Below are positions 6,385 to 16,370 of a DNA stretch of 64,000 nt, one piece after another. The stretch spans positions 2,480,001-2,544,000 of the forward strand of contig NZ_CP088297.1 of the NCBI RefSeq assembly GCF_024666615.1. Reading direction: 5' to 3'. The notes beneath the pieces were generated by a model. It searched no databases, was not told the origin of the DNA, and saw only the letters and a list, made by a program, of their open reading frames with translations. The translations under genes and the position numbers were made by a program. Source of the DNA: Aquabacterium sp. J223. GTDB lineage: Bacteria > Pseudomonadota > Gammaproteobacteria > Burkholderiales > Burkholderiaceae_C. Numbering within the stretch: the stretch's first letter is position 1; each line of letters begins with the position of its first letter.

Positions 6385-9078
6385 TCAGGCGGCCTGCAGC
6401 GCCCGGCCGACGACCTCGCGCACGTCGTCCGACAGCGTGGGCGCGGCGGCGACGCGGGCGAGGGCGTCGCGCGCGGCGTCGCGGTAGGGCGGCGCCAGCC
6501 GGGTCCAGCGGTCCATCACCCGGGCCAGGCGGGCGGCCAGCTGGTGGTTGAAGGCGTCGATTTCCAGCACCCGCTCCGCCCAGAAGGCGTAGCCGGCGCC
6601 GTCGGCGCGGTGGAAGCCGGCGGGGTTGTGGGCGCAGAAGGTGAACAGCAGGCTGCGTGCGCGGTTCGGGTTCTTCAGCGAGAAGTCGGGGTGCTGCATC
6701 AGCGCGCGCACCCGCTGCAGCGCGTGGCCCGCCTGGCCGGGGCCTTCAGGCGCGGCGGCCTGCAGCGCGAACCACTTGTCGATGACCAGCGGCTCGTCCT
6801 TGAAACGGGCGTGGAATCGCTCCAGCGCCGGCGCCGCCAGCTCGCTGCCCGACCCCACCAGCGCCGACAGCGCGCCCAGGCCGTCGGTCATGTTGCCCGC
6901 CTGCTTGAAGCGCTGGTAGGCCTTGCCCGGCCACACCACGTCGCCGCGGGCCTGGGCATCGAGGCACAGCATCGACAGCGCCAGGTTGGCCAGTGCGCGC
7001 TGGCCGGCGCTGTGCGCATCCGGCGAGTAGCCGCCCGACGGCTGGTGCGCCTCCCAGGCCCACCGCCAGTCCTCGCGCAGGGCCTGGGCCAGCTGCAGCT
7101 TCAGCGACTCGCGCGCCGCGTGCACCTTCTGCGGGTCGACGATTTCCAGCTGTTCGGCCAGGTAGGTCTCGGCCGGCAGCGTCAGCACCAGTTCCTTGAA
7201 GGCGGCGTCGAGGGTCGGGTCGCGCAGCACGGCGCGCATGGCGGCGACGAAGGCGTCGTCGGCCTCGGGCGTCGCGTCGGCCTGCACGGCGGCGAGCAGG
7301 CGCCGCAGCGCCAGGCGCTGGCCGGCCTCCCAGCGGTTGAAGGCGTCGGCGTCGTGGCGCAGCAGCACCAGCAGGGCCGCGTCGTCCAGGCCGTCGACCA
7401 GGTGCACCGGCGCCGAGAAGCCGCGCAGCAGCGACGGCACCGGCGGCGCGTCGACGTCCAGGAAGGTGAAGCGGGCCTCGGGCGCATCGAGGACCAGCAG
7501 CCGCTCGCTGTCGGCGGCCTGCGCCTCGCCCTCCAGTCGCAAGGGCAGCGCCCGGCCGTCGCGGTCGAGCAGGCCCAGGGCGACCGGGACGACGAAGGGC
7601 TCGGCCGCCGGCCGGCCGGGCAGCGGCGCCGGTTCCTGGCGCAGCGTGAGGGTGTAGCGCCGGCCCGCCGCGTCGTGCTCGCCCCGGGCGACGAGCCGCG
7701 GCGTGCCGGCCTGCGAGTACCAGCGCTTGAAGGCGCCGAGCCGCTCGGACAGCGGGCTGCCCGGGTTGGCGTCGGCGATGGCCTGCGCGAAGTCGTCGCA
7801 GGTCACGGCCTGGCCGTCGTGGCGCTGGAAGTACAGCGTCATGCCGCGCGCGAAACCCTCGCGCCCGACCAGCGTCTGCATCATGCGCACCACCTCCGCG
7901 CCCTTGTCGTAGACGGTGGGGGTGTAGAAGTTGTTGATCTCCAGGTACTCGTCCGGCCGCACCGGGTGGGCCATGGGGCCGGCGTCCTCGGGGAACTGCA
8001 CCTGGCGCAGCTGGCGCACGTCCTCGATGCGCTTGACGGCGCGGGCCGAGGCCGAGCCGGCCATGTCCTGGCTGAACTCCTGGTCGCGGAAGACGGTCAG
8101 GCCCTCCTTCAGGCTCAACTGGAACCAGTCCCGGCAGGTGACGCGGTTGCCGGTCCAGTTGTGGAAGTACTCGTGGGCGACCACGCTCTCGACGCCGGCG
8201 AAGTCGGTGTCGGTGGCGGTGGCCGGGCTGGCCAGCACGTACTTGGTGTTGAAGATGTTGAGGCCCTTGTTCTCCATCGCCCCCATGTTGAAGTCGCCCA
8301 CCGCGACGATCATGAAGCGCTCCAGGTCCAGCGGCAGGCCGAAGCGCTGCTCGTCCCAGGCGATGGAGGCGATGAGCGAGGCCATTGCGTGCTCGGTCTT
8401 GTCCAGGTCGCCGCGGCGCACGTAGACCTGCAGCAGGTGGTCGTGGCCCGATCGGCTGCGGATGCGCTGTTCGCGCGCCACCAGGTCGGCGGCGACGACC
8501 GCGAACAGGTAGCTGGGCTTGGGGAACGGGTCGTGCCACTTGACGAAGTGGCGGCCGTTGTCGAGGTCGCCCCGGCCCACGAGGTTGCCGTTGGACAGCA
8601 GCACCGGGTATTTCTTCTTGTCGGCCTTCAGCGTGACGGTGTAGGTCGCCATCACGTCCGGCCGGTCGAGGAAGTAGGTGATGCGGCGGAAGCCCTCGGC
8701 CTCGCACTGCGTGAACAGGCCGCTGTCGCTGGCGTAGAGGCCCGACAGCTGGGTGTTCTTCTCCGGGCAGCAGGTGTTGCGGATCTCCAGCGTCAGCGGC
8801 GCGTCGCCGGCGTCGCGCAGCGCGTCGATGACCAGCAGGCCGTCCTCGTGGCGGAAGCTGACGCTCTCCCCGTCGAGCGACACCCGCAGCAGGTTCAGCG
8901 CCTCGCCGTGCAGCCGCAGCGGCTGCGGCGCGCAGGCCGGGTTGCGCTGCAGCGTCAGCCGGCTGGTGACCAGGGTCTTGGCGGCGTCCAGGTCGAAGGT
9001 CAGGTCGACCGCGGTGATGTGGAAGGCCGGCGGGGCGTAGTCCTCGCGGCGGATGGGGGCGGGTTGGCCTTCGCGCAT
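6385..9078 (-). CDS. pepN: Aminopeptidase N (M1 family)
   Basis: The 897-aa product is a cytoplasmic zinc aminopeptidase that removes N-terminal residues from peptides during protein turnover. The exopeptidase signature GAMEN is at residues 266-270 and the zinc site HEYFH at 302-306, followed by [20 protein letters not shown] with the third zinc ligand. The N-terminal beta domain ([17 protein letters not shown]) and the long helical C-terminal domain match E. coli PepN. An open frame extends to 9174, but alignment of the N-terminus favours the ATG at 9078; no good ribosome site precedes either. Transcribed towards fbp and divergent from the small membrane-protein gene at 9294. Confidence 0.96.
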   Translation of the reverse strand: MREGQPAPIRREDYAPPAFHITAVDLTFDLDAAKTLVTSRLTLQRNPACAPQPLRLHGEALNLLRVSLDGESVSFRHEDGLLVIDALRDAGDAPLTLEIRNTCCPEKNTQLSGLYASDSGLFTQCEAEGFRRITYFLDRPDVMATYTVTLKADKKKYPVLLSNGNLVGRGDLDNGRHFVKWHDPFPKPSYLFAVVAADLVAREQRIRSRSGHDHLLQVYVRRGDLDKTEHAMASLIASIAWDEQRFGLPLDLERFMIVAVGDFNMGAMENKGLNIFNTKYVLASPATATDTDFAGVESVVAHEYFHNWTGNRVTCRDWFQLSLKEGLTVFRDQEFSQDMAGSASARAVKRIEDVRQLRQVQFPEDAGPMAHPVRPDEYLEINNFYTPTVYDKGAEVVRMMQTLVGREGFARGMTLYFQRHDGQAVTCDDFAQAIADANPGSPLSERLGAFKRWYSQAGTPRLVARGEHDAAGRRYTLTLRQEPAPLPGRPAAEPFVVPVALGLLDRDGRALPLRLEGEAQAADSERLLVLDAPEARFTFLDVDAPPVPSLLRGFSAPVHLVDGLDDAALLVLLRHDADAFNRWEAGQRLALRRLLAAVQADATPEADDAFVAAMRAVLRDPTLDAAFKELVLTLPAETYLAEQLEIVDPQKVHAARESLKLQLAQALREDWRWAWEAHQPSGGYSPDAHSAGQRALANLALSMLCLDAQARGDVVWPGKAYQRFKQAGNMTDGLGALSALVGSGSELAAPALERFHARFKDEPLVIDKWFALQAAAPEGPGQAGHALQRVRALMQHPDFSLKNPNRARSLLFTFCAHNPAGFHRADGAGYAFWAERVLEIDAFNHQLAARLARVMDRWTRLAPPYRDAARDALARVAAAPTLSDDVREVVGRALQAA

Positions 9079-9293
9079 GGTGTTGTGGTTGTGGGTGGAA
9101 GGGCCGCCGGCCAGGCCGGGTCCGGGCGCAACGGCACGGGACGGCGGCGCACTCGCCATGGTATCGCCCGCCAACAGGCCCCCCGCGCGGCGCCGCCGGG
9201 CAGCCCGGACAGGGAAAGTCCGAAGAGGGCGAACGCGCGAAGCCGCGATGCCTGTCAGAAAGCCGTAAGCACACCGGCCCGAAATGCAACCAC

Positions 9294-9590
9294 ATGTTGG
9301 CGCTGCTCAATCTGCTGCAGGTCGTGCTGTACATCCCGCTGCTCGGGCTGGTCGGGCAGGCGGCGCTGTACGTCTTCGCCGGTCATCGGCGCGAGACCAA
9401 CCTCTTCTACAAGCTGCTGCAGCTGCTGTCCAAGCCGTTCACCTGGCTCGTGCGCCGCATCAGCCCCGCCAGGGTGGCCGACCGACACGTGCCCTTCGCC
9501 ACCTTCTGCCTGTTGCTGCTCGCCTACCTGGTGGTGACGATGGAGAAGATCAGCCTGTGCCTGCGGGTGGGCGTGGAGCTGTGCAAATGA
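9294..9590 (+). CDS. Small two-helix membrane protein of unknown function
   Basis: A 98-aa protein with two hydrophobic helices (about residues 5-28, ending in ALYVFAG, and 69-85, FATFCLLLLAYLVVT) joined by a basic amphipathic linker (KLLQLLSKPFTWLVRRISP). I do not recognise a characterised family, though proteins of this type next to TPR proteins are common in Burkholderiales. Its TGA overlaps the ATG of the following TPR gene, so the two are coupled and probably work together at the membrane. Confidence 0.75.
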   Translation: MLALLNLLQVVLYIPLLGLVGQAALYVFAGHRRETNLFYKLLQLLSKPFTWLVRRISPARVADRHVPFATFCLLLLAYLVVTMEKISLCLRVGVELCK

Positions 9591-10153
9591 GGTCGCTCGG
9601 ATGGTGGGGGCTGAGGCTTCGTGCCGTCGCCCTTCTGTTCTTCAACCGGCGGCGCGAGGCCGAGGCGGTGTTCGGCCGCCTGCTGGCCCTGCGGCCCGAC
9701 GACCCCTATGCGCTGGCCAGCCGGGCGCATGTGCGGGCCCAGCTCGGCCGGCGCGCGGAGGCCATCGCCGACGCGCGGCGCCTGGTCGCCGTTCACCCCC
9801 GGCGCAGCGCGGGCGACTGGTTCAACCTGGCCTACCTGCTGGAGCAGGACGGCGACCTGTCCAGCGCCGAGGCCGCGTTCCGGCGTGCCCTGGAGCTCGA
9901 CGACCGGCTCGACCGCGCCTGGTACGGGCTGGGCCTGACCCTGATCTGTCAGCAGCGGCTGGACGAAGCGGTGGAGGCGCTGAAGCGCAACACCGAGCTG
10001 CAGCCGATGAGCCCTTACGGGTGGTACCAGTTGGCCCGCGTGCACCTGGACCGCCAGCAACCCGACGAGGCGCGCCGGATCATCCGGCACCTGCGGGGTT
10101 TCGAGCCCAAGGTCGCGGCCCAGCTGGAGCGCGAGACCGGGATGGCGCCGTGA
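9587..10153 (+). CDS. Tetratricopeptide repeat protein
   Basis: A 188-aa protein made largely of TPR helices. Clear repeats are around residues 34-60 (ALRPDDPYALASRAHVRAQL), 69-97 (NLAYLLEQDGDLSSAEAAFR), 103-131 (WYGLGLTLICQQRLDEAVEA) and a final YGWYQLARVHLDRQQPDEA. TPR proteins mediate protein-protein contacts. The basic N-terminus (WGLRLRAVALLFFNRRREAE) has no signal sequence, so it is probably cytoplasmic. ATG overlaps the stop of the small membrane protein upstream (ATGA). Partner unknown. Confidence 0.8.
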   Translation: MRSLGWWGLRLRAVALLFFNRRREAEAVFGRLLALRPDDPYALASRAHVRAQLGRRAEAIADARRLVAVHPRRSAGDWFNLAYLLEQDGDLSSAEAAFRRALELDDRLDRAWYGLGLTLICQQRLDEAVEALKRNTELQPMSPYGWYQLARVHLDRQQPDEARRIIRHLRGFEPKVAAQLERETGMAP

Positions 10154-10196
10154 CAGGCGCTTGTCGGCAGATGGTCAACGCAACGAAAGGCATGCC

Positions 10197-10454
10197 ATGC
10201 AGCTAACGCAGACGCAGGAGCATTACTGGCAGAAGAACCTGCGCATCACGGGCGTCCTGCTCGCGATCTGGTTCTTCGTCACCTTCGTGATCGGTTATTT
10301 CGCCCGCGACCTGAACTTCAACTTCTTCGGTTGGCCGTTCAGCTTCTGGGTGGCCGCGCAGGGCGCGCTGATCGTCTACGTGCTCATCATCTGGTACTAC
10401 GCCCGGACCATGAACCGGCTGGACCAGGAACACGGCGTCGCCGAGGAGGAATGA
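10197..10454 (+). CDS. DUF4212 small subunit of sodium/solute symporter
   Basis: An 85-aa membrane protein with two transmembrane helices (about residues 17-36 and 47-66). The segments HYWQKNLRITGVLLAIWF and the end IIWYYARTMNRLD are hallmarks of DUF4212, the small protein always encoded just before VC_2705-type sodium:solute symporters and thought to be its partner. AAAGG lies 7 nt before the ATG. One nucleotide separates it from the symporter gene. Annotators often call it a symporter small subunit. Confidence 0.93.
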   Translation: MQLTQTQEHYWQKNLRITGVLLAIWFFVTFVIGYFARDLNFNFFGWPFSFWVAAQGALIVYVLIIWYYARTMNRLDQEHGVAEEE

Positions 10455-10455
10455 C

Positions 10456-12591
10456 ATGGCTGGACTGAGCGCAACCACGGCCGCGGCCACCGCGACCGCG
10501 GCCGAGAACCGGGCCTTCAAGAAGCAGCTCAACAAGGTGTACGCCTGGTACACCGGCGGCTTCCTGATCTTCCTCGTCGTGCTGGCGGTCCTCGAACAGG
10601 CCGGCCTGCCGCGCAGCTGGATCGGGCTCATCTTCCTGTTGGCCACCGTGCTGCTGTACGCGGGCATCGGGGTGATGAGCCGCACCACCGACGCGTCGGA
10701 GTACTACGTCGCCGGCCGTCGCGTGCCGGCGATCTACAACGGCATGGCCACCGGCGCCGACTGGATGAGCGCGGCCTCCTTCATCGGCATGGCCGGCACG
10801 CTCTACCTCACGGGCTACTCCGGCCTGGCCTTCATCATGGGCTGGACCGGCGGCTACTGCCTGGTGGCGCTGTTCCTCGCGCCCTACCTGCGCAAGTTCG
10901 GGCAGTTCACCATCCCGGACTTCCTCGGCGCCCGCTACGAGGGCAACCTGCCGCGGCTGATCGGCATCCTGGCGGCCATCCTCTGCTCCTTCACCTACGT
11001 CGTGGCGCAGATCTACGGCGTCGGCCTGATCACCGCCCGCCTGTCGGGCGTGGCCTTCGAGATCGGCATCTTCGTCGGCCTGGCCGGCATCCTGGTGTGC
11101 AGCTTCCTGGGCGGCATGCGCGCCGTGACCTGGACCCAGGTGGCGCAGTACATCATCCTCATCATCGCCTACATGATCCCGGTGGTCTGGCTGAGCGTGA
11201 AGCAGACGGGCGTGCCGGTGCCGCAAGCCATCTACGGCCAGCAGCTGCAGAAGGTGACCGAGGCCGAGAACCGGCTGAAGAACGACCCCAAGGAGAAGGA
11301 GGTCCAGGCCATCTTCAAGTCGCAGTCCGACGCGCTGGCGGCCAAGCTGAAGGACGTGCCCACCGCACTGGCCGCCGACCGCGCCGCCGCACAGAAGCGG
11401 CTCGACGACCTGCGCGCGGCCAACGCGCCGGCCGCCGACGTGGCCGCCGCCGAGAAGGCCCTGGCCGCGCTGCCCAAGGACGAGGCCGAGGCGCGCAAGG
11501 CGTGGACGGCGGCCAAGGCCACCGCCGACACCCGGGCCCGGCCGCTGGCCGGCATGCCGGCGCATGCCCAGATCTACGCGGGGGACCCCGACGGCGACGC
11601 CGCGGCGCAGAAGACCTACAACGAATCGCGCCGCAACTTCCTCGCGCTGGTGTTCTGCCTGATGGTGGGAACCGCCGCGCTGCCGCACATCCTGATGCGC
11701 TACTACACCACCCCGTCGGTGAAGGAGGCGCGCGAGTCGGTGACCTGGTCGCTGTTCTTCATCTTCCTGCTGTACTTCACCGCGCCGGCGCTGGCGGTGC
11801 TGGTCAAGTACGAGGTCTTCACCGCACTGGTGGGCACACCGTTCGACAAGCTGCCCGAATGGATCGCCGCCTGGAACAAGGTCGACCCGACGCTGCTGTC
11901 GGTGGCCGACGTCAACAAGGATGGCATCTTCCAGCTCGGCGAGATGCGCATCGGCGGCGACATCATCGTGCTGGCCACACCGGCCATCGGCGGGCTGCCG
12001 TACGTCATCAGCGGCCTGGTGGCGGCCGGTGGCCTGGCGGCGGCGCTGTCCACCGCCGACGGCCTGCTGCTGACCATCGCGAACGCGCTGTCGCACGACC
12101 TGTACTACAAGATGATCGACCCCAACGCCTCCACCGCCCGCCGGGTGGGCATCTCGAAGGCGCTGCTGCTGGTGGTCGCCCTGCTGGCCGCCTTCGTGGC
12201 CGCGCAGAAGCCGGCCGACATCCTTTTCCTGGTGTCGGCCGCGTTCTCCTTCGCGGCGGCGGCCTTCTTCCCGGCGCTGGTGCTCGGCATCTTCTGGAAG
12301 CGGGCCAGCAAGTGGGGCGCCTCGTTGGGCATGCTGGCCGGCCTCGGCGTGACCTTCTACTACATGGTCACCACCCAGCCCTGGCTGCGCAGCGTGTTCG
12401 GCGTCACCTCGCCGATCGAGCTGTGGTGGGGCATCCAGCCGATCTCGGCCGGCCTGTTCGGCGTGCCGGTGGGCTTCGCGGTGATCATCATCGTGAGCCT
12501 GCTCACCGCGCCGCCGAAGAAGGAGACGCAGGAGCTGGTCGAGCACGTGCGCTACCCCGACCTGAAGCGCGCGGCGCCCGCCCACGCCTGA
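10456..12591 (+). CDS. Sodium:solute symporter, VC_2705 subfamily (acetate symporter-like), copy 1
   Basis: A 711-aa member of the SSS family related to ActP, expected to import a small carboxylate such as acetate with Na+. Core motifs include [20 protein letters not shown] and [21 protein letters not shown]. The subfamily carries a long charged, Ala-rich coiled-coil insertion, here residues about 262-368 (QLQKVTEAENRLKNDPKEKE onward). A second odd feature is a canonical EF-hand-like loop, DVNKDGIFQLGE, at residues 485-496. Co-encoded with DUF4212, one nucleotide apart, and closed by a terminator. A close paralogue lies at 14277-16355. Exact substrate cannot be read from sequence. Confidence 0.92.
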   Translation: MAGLSATTAAATATAAENRAFKKQLNKVYAWYTGGFLIFLVVLAVLEQAGLPRSWIGLIFLLATVLLYAGIGVMSRTTDASEYYVAGRRVPAIYNGMATGADWMSAASFIGMAGTLYLTGYSGLAFIMGWTGGYCLVALFLAPYLRKFGQFTIPDFLGARYEGNLPRLIGILAAILCSFTYVVAQIYGVGLITARLSGVAFEIGIFVGLAGILVCSFLGGMRAVTWTQVAQYIILIIAYMIPVVWLSVKQTGVPVPQAIYGQQLQKVTEAENRLKNDPKEKEVQAIFKSQSDALAAKLKDVPTALAADRAAAQKRLDDLRAANAPAADVAAAEKALAALPKDEAEARKAWTAAKATADTRARPLAGMPAHAQIYAGDPDGDAAAQKTYNESRRNFLALVFCLMVGTAALPHILMRYYTTPSVKEARESVTWSLFFIFLLYFTAPALAVLVKYEVFTALVGTPFDKLPEWIAAWNKVDPTLLSVADVNKDGIFQLGEMRIGGDIIVLATPAIGGLPYVISGLVAAGGLAAALSTADGLLLTIANALSHDLYYKMIDPNASTARRVGISKALLLVVALLAAFVAAQKPADILFLVSAAFSFAAAAFFPALVLGIFWKRASKWGASLGMLAGLGVTFYYMVTTQPWLRSVFGVTSPIELWWGIQPISAGLFGVPVGFAVIIIVSLLTAPPKKETQELVEHVRYPDLKRAAPAHA

Positions 12592-12613
12592 CGGACGCTC
12601 CGTTCCGGTCAAG

Positions 12614-12641
12614 CCCCGCTCGTCCCGAGCGGGGTTTTTTT
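12614..12641 (+). terminator. Rho-independent terminator of the symporter operon
   Basis: Arms CCCCGCTCG and CGAGCGGGG around TCC, then seven T. It lies 23 nt after the symporter stop, separating it from the convergent gene at 12648. Confidence 0.93.
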
Positions 12642-12647
12642 GGCCGG

Positions 12648-13031
12648 TCAGAGGTCGATGCGCCAGTGCCGGTCGCAGCGGCGGCAGCGCACGCGCAGCT
12701 GCCGCTCGTCCGCCCCCTGATCGGGCAGCAGGTCCCACTTGGCGTAGCTGTCGCAGGCTTCGCACACCGCCTGGTCGGCGACGTACTCGGCGTGGTTGAG
12801 CAGGTACAGGTAGCGCCGCATGGCCCACAGGCCCAGCGCCGCGCTGACCACCACGCAGGCCACCAGCTCCACCTGTTCGAGCAGCGAGTGCTCGAACGAC
12901 AGGGCCTCGAAGGCGCCCAGCAGGCCCAGCGCCGCCAGCAGCAGCAGCACGAGGTGGGCGTGGCTGCGCAGCAGCTCGCGCTCGTACCACTTGCGAAAGC
13001 CCAGGCGGCGGATGACGACCCGGGCGTCCAT
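12648..13031 (-). CDS. Membrane protein with C-terminal zinc ribbon, unknown function
   Basis: A 127-aa protein with two transmembrane helices (about residues 25-43 and 55-70) and a cytoplasmic tail carrying two Cys pairs, CEAC and CRRC, typical of a zinc ribbon (AVCEACDSYAKWDLL...VRCRRCDRHW). No characterised homologue is recognised. It starts 7 nt after the prfB stop and is probably in the same transcript. A link to translation is only suggested by position. Confidence 0.7.
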   Translation of the reverse strand: MDARVVIRRLGFRKWYERELLRSHAHLVLLLLAALGLLGAFEALSFEHSLLEQVELVACVVVSAALGLWAMRRYLYLLNHAEYVADQAVCEACDSYAKWDLLPDQGADERQLRVRCRRCDRHWRIDL

Positions 13032-13038
13032 GTCCGTC

Positions 13039-14144
13039 CTACACGCCCTGCTTCAGGCTGGCCTGGATGAAGGCGTCCAGGTCGCCGTCGAGCACCTTCT
13101 GGGTGTTGCTGATCTCGACGTTGGTGCGCAGGTCCTTGATGCGGCTCTGGTCCAGCACGTAGCTGCGGATCTGGTGACCCCAGCCGACGTCGGTCTTGCT
13201 GTCCTCCAGCTTCTGCTGCGCCTCCATCTGCTTGCGCATCTCGTGCTCGTAGAGCCGGGAGCGCAGCATCTGCCAGGCCTCGTCGCGGTTGCGGTGCTGG
13301 CTGCGGTCGTTCTGGCACTGCACGACGATGCCGGTGGGAATGTGCGTCAGCCGCACCGCCGAGTCGGTCTTGTTGATGTGCTGGCCGCCGGCACCGCTGG
13401 CGCGGAAGGTGTCGGTGCGCACGTCCGCCGGGTTGATCTCGATCTCGATCGAGTCGTCCACCTCCGGGTAGACGAACAGCGAGGCGAAGCTGGTGTGCCG
13501 GCCGCCAGCGGAGTCGAACGGGCTCTTGCGCACCAGCCGGTGCACGCCGGTCTCGGTGCGCAGGTGGCCGAAGGCGTACTCGCCCTCGACCTTGAGGGTG
13601 GCCGAGCGGATGCCCGCCACGTCGCCTTCGGTCTCCTCCATCACCTCGGCCTTGAAGCCCTTGCGCTCGCAGTACTTGAGGTACTGGCGCAGCAGCATGC
13701 TGGCCCAGTCGCAGGCCTCGGTGCCGCCCGCGCCGGCCTGGATGTCGATGAAGCAGTTGCTCGGGTCCGCCGGGTTGTTGAACATGCGGCGGAACTCCAG
13801 CCCCTCGACCTCGGCGCGCAGGGCCTCGGCCTCGGCCTCGATGGCGGCCAGGCCGTCGAAGTCGTCGTCGGCCTTGCTCATCTCCCACAGCTCGAGGTTG
13901 TCGGAGAGGTTGCGCGTCAGGTGGTCGATGGTCTTGACCACCGTCTCCAGGCCCTTCTGCTCGCGGCCGAGTTCCTGCGCCCGCTTGGGCTCGTTCCACA
14001 CCGCGGGGTTTTCCAGCGCGGCGTTGACCTCGTTCAGGCGCAGCGCCTTGCGGTCGTAGTCAAAGATACCCCCCTTAGCGCGGCGGTGCGCGCTTGCAGG
14101 TCGGCGAGGGTGCTGCCGATGGTGTTGATGCGTTCGATGTCCAT
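13039..14144 (-). CDS. prfB: Peptide chain release factor 2 with altered programmed frameshift site
   Basis: RF2 recognises UGA and UAA stop codons and triggers peptide release. The body contains [20 protein letters not shown] and the GGQ-bearing segment [20 protein letters not shown]; the codon-recognition tripeptide SPF is in [11 protein letters not shown]. Synthesis normally needs a +1 ribosomal shift: a short frame from ATG 14144 ([20 protein letters not shown]) ends in CUU UGA after an AGGGGG internal Shine-Dalgarno. Here the run has six G (14069-14074) instead of five, so the zero frame no longer meets that UGA and reads on about eleven codons. Total length is 3n+2; removing one G restores the canonical 3n+1. 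Either an assembly error or a changed mechanism. Confidence 0.93.
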
Positions 14145-14276
14145 GGCCGGATTTTCGCATGCACCCCACGAGCCGGCGGCCGGGCGGACCGGGAAAGCCC
14201 GGGCCGGGCCGCCGCGGCCGGCCGCGGACACTCGCGCTCGCCGCGGAACCCCCGCCCCGCTCCCCACCGCGATCCC

Positions 14277-16355
14277 ATGCCGCCTGACGCCCTGCCGGCC
14301 TTCGAGCGACGTCTGCACCTGATCTACGGCGCCTACACGCTGGCCTTCCTGGCCTTCGTGCTGGCGCTGGGCGTGCTGGAGCGCATGGGCCTGCCGCGCG
14401 CCTGGATCGGCGGTGCCTTCCTGCTCGGCACGATGGCGGTGTACGCCGGCATCGGCATCCTGAGCCGGACGTCCGACGCCACCGAGTACTACGTGGCCGG
14501 ACGCCGGGTGCCGGCGCTCTACAACGGCATGGCCACGGCGGCCGACTGGATGAGCGCCGCCTCCTTCGTCGGCATGGCGGGCACGCTGTACCTGAGCGGC
14601 TACGCCGGCCTGGCCTTCGTGCTCGGCTGGACCGGCGGCTTCGTGCTCGTCGCGCTGCTGCTGGCACCGTACCTGCGGCGCTTCGGCCAGTTCACGGTGC
14701 CCGACTTCATCGGCGCGCGCTACGGCGGGCGCCTGCCGCGCCTGGTGGCGCTGGCGGCGGCCATCGGGGTGAGCTTCGTCTACCTGGTGGCGCAGATCTA
14801 CGCCGTCGGCCTCATCACCGCGCGGCTGACCGGTCTGGCCTTCGAGATCGGCATCTTCGTCGGGCTGGGCGGTGTGCTGGTGTGCAGCTTCCTCGGCGGC
14901 ATGCGGGCGGTCACCTGGACGCAGGTGGCGCAGTACATCGTGCTGGTCATCGCCTACCTGGTGCCGGTGGTCTGGCTGTCGGTCAAGCAGACCGGCCAGC
15001 CGGTGCCGCCGCTGGCCGTCGGCCAGCAGCTGCAGAAGGTGAGCGAGCGGGAGGAGCAGCTGCGCCGCGACCCGAAGGAGCTGGAGGTGATCGCGCTGTT
15101 CCAGGCGCGGGCCGACCAGGCCGAGGCCCGGCTGCGCGACCCCGCGGCCACGCTGGCGGCCGATCGGCAGGCGGCCGAGCGGCGCGTCGCCGCGCTGAAG
15201 GCGGCGCAGGCGCCGGCACAGGAGATCCTGGCCGCGGAGAAGGCGCTCGCCGCGCTGCCGCGGTCGGCCGAGGAAGCCCGCCGGCGCGACGCCGCCGAAC
15301 TGGAGAACGCACAGGCCCGTGCGCGGCCGCTGGCCGGCATGCCGTCGCACGCCGAGCCCTTCGCCAGCCGGCCCCGCGGCGACGCGGCGGTGCCGTCGGC
15401 GCCCGAGGAATCGCGGCGCAACTTCCTGGCGCTGGTCTTCTGCCTGATGGTGGGCACGGCCGCGTTGCCGCACGTGCTGGTGCGTTCGTACACCACGCCG
15501 TCGGTGCGGCAGGCGCGCGAGTCGGTGGCCTGGACCCTGCTGTTCATCAGCCTGCTCTACCTCACCGCGCCGGCGCTGGCGGTGCTGGTCAAGTACGAGA
15601 TCTTCAACGTGCTCGTCGGCACGCCCTTCGACAAGCTGCCGGGCTGGATCGCCAACTGGTCGAAGCTCGACTCGGGCCTGCTGTCGGTGGTCGACCACAA
15701 CCGCGACGGCATCTTCCAGCTGGCGGAGATGCGCATCGGCGCCGACATCATCGTGCTGGCGACGCCGGAGATCGCCGGGCTGCCCTACGTCATCTCCGGC
15801 ATGGTGGCCGCCGGCGGGCTGGCCGCGGCGCTGTCCACCGCCGACGGGCTGCTGCTGACCATCGCCAACGCGCTGTCGCACGACCTGTACTTCCGGCTCA
15901 TCGACCCCAAGGCGATGAGCTCGCGGCGGGTGGCGATCTCGAAGACGGTGCTGCTGGTGGTGGCGCTGTTCGCCGCCTACGTCGCCACGCTGAGGGTGGG
16001 CGACATCGTCTTCCTGGTGGCGGCGGCGTTCTCGCTGGCCGCGGCCACCTTCTTCCCGGCGCTGGTGCTGGGCGTGTTCTGGAAGCGCGCGAACCATGCC
16101 GGCTGCGTGCTCGGCATGCTGGCCGGCCTGACGCTGACCTTCTACTACATGGCCACCACCCACCCCTGGCTGCGCGGCGTCTTCGGCGTCGACGCGCCGC
16201 TGGCCGATTGCCTGTGGTGGGGCGTGCAGCCGATCGCCGCCGGCGTCTTCGGCGTGCCGCTGGCCTTCGCCGTCACGGTGGTGGCCAGCCTGCTGACGCG
16301 GCCGCCCGGCGACACGGAGCTGGCCTTGGTCGACCACCTCCGCCGGCCGGCCTGA
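14277..16355 (+). CDS. Sodium:solute symporter, VC_2705 subfamily, copy 2
   Basis: A 692-aa paralogue of the symporter at 10456, near-identical in many segments ([50 protein letters not shown]). It keeps the coiled-coil insertion and an EF-hand-like loop, [12 protein letters not shown], at residues 473-484. Unlike copy 1, no DUF4212 gene precedes it, and it lacks the first 20 or so residues of copy 1. Divergent from prfB with 132 nt between starts; ends 15 nt from the convergent hydrolase. Local duplication followed by divergence is the simplest origin. Expected role is Na+-driven uptake of a small organic acid. Confidence 0.9.
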   Translation: MPPDALPAFERRLHLIYGAYTLAFLAFVLALGVLERMGLPRAWIGGAFLLGTMAVYAGIGILSRTSDATEYYVAGRRVPALYNGMATAADWMSAASFVGMAGTLYLSGYAGLAFVLGWTGGFVLVALLLAPYLRRFGQFTVPDFIGARYGGRLPRLVALAAAIGVSFVYLVAQIYAVGLITARLTGLAFEIGIFVGLGGVLVCSFLGGMRAVTWTQVAQYIVLVIAYLVPVVWLSVKQTGQPVPPLAVGQQLQKVSEREEQLRRDPKELEVIALFQARADQAEARLRDPAATLAADRQAAERRVAALKAAQAPAQEILAAEKALAALPRSAEEARRRDAAELENAQARARPLAGMPSHAEPFASRPRGDAAVPSAPEESRRNFLALVFCLMVGTAALPHVLVRSYTTPSVRQARESVAWTLLFISLLYLTAPALAVLVKYEIFNVLVGTPFDKLPGWIANWSKLDSGLLSVVDHNRDGIFQLAEMRIGADIIVLATPEIAGLPYVISGMVAAGGLAAALSTADGLLLTIANALSHDLYFRLIDPKAMSSRRVAISKTVLLVVALFAAYVATLRVGDIVFLVAAAFSLAAATFFPALVLGVFWKRANHAGCVLGMLAGLTLTFYYMATTHPWLRGVFGVDAPLADCLWWGVQPIAAGVFGVPLAFAVTVVASLLTRPPGDTELALVDHLRRPA

Positions 16356-16370
16356 GCACGCCGCGCGCGG

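Noticed and set aside
6544..9537. Very long open frame antisense to pepN
   Set aside because: In GC-rich DNA the antisense frames of real genes stay open. Its product is low-complexity, and pepN on the other strand has full family motifs.
10387..12990. Long minus-strand frame opposite the first symporter
   Set aside because: His/Arg/Gly-rich translation with no domain; the symporter on the plus strand is certain.
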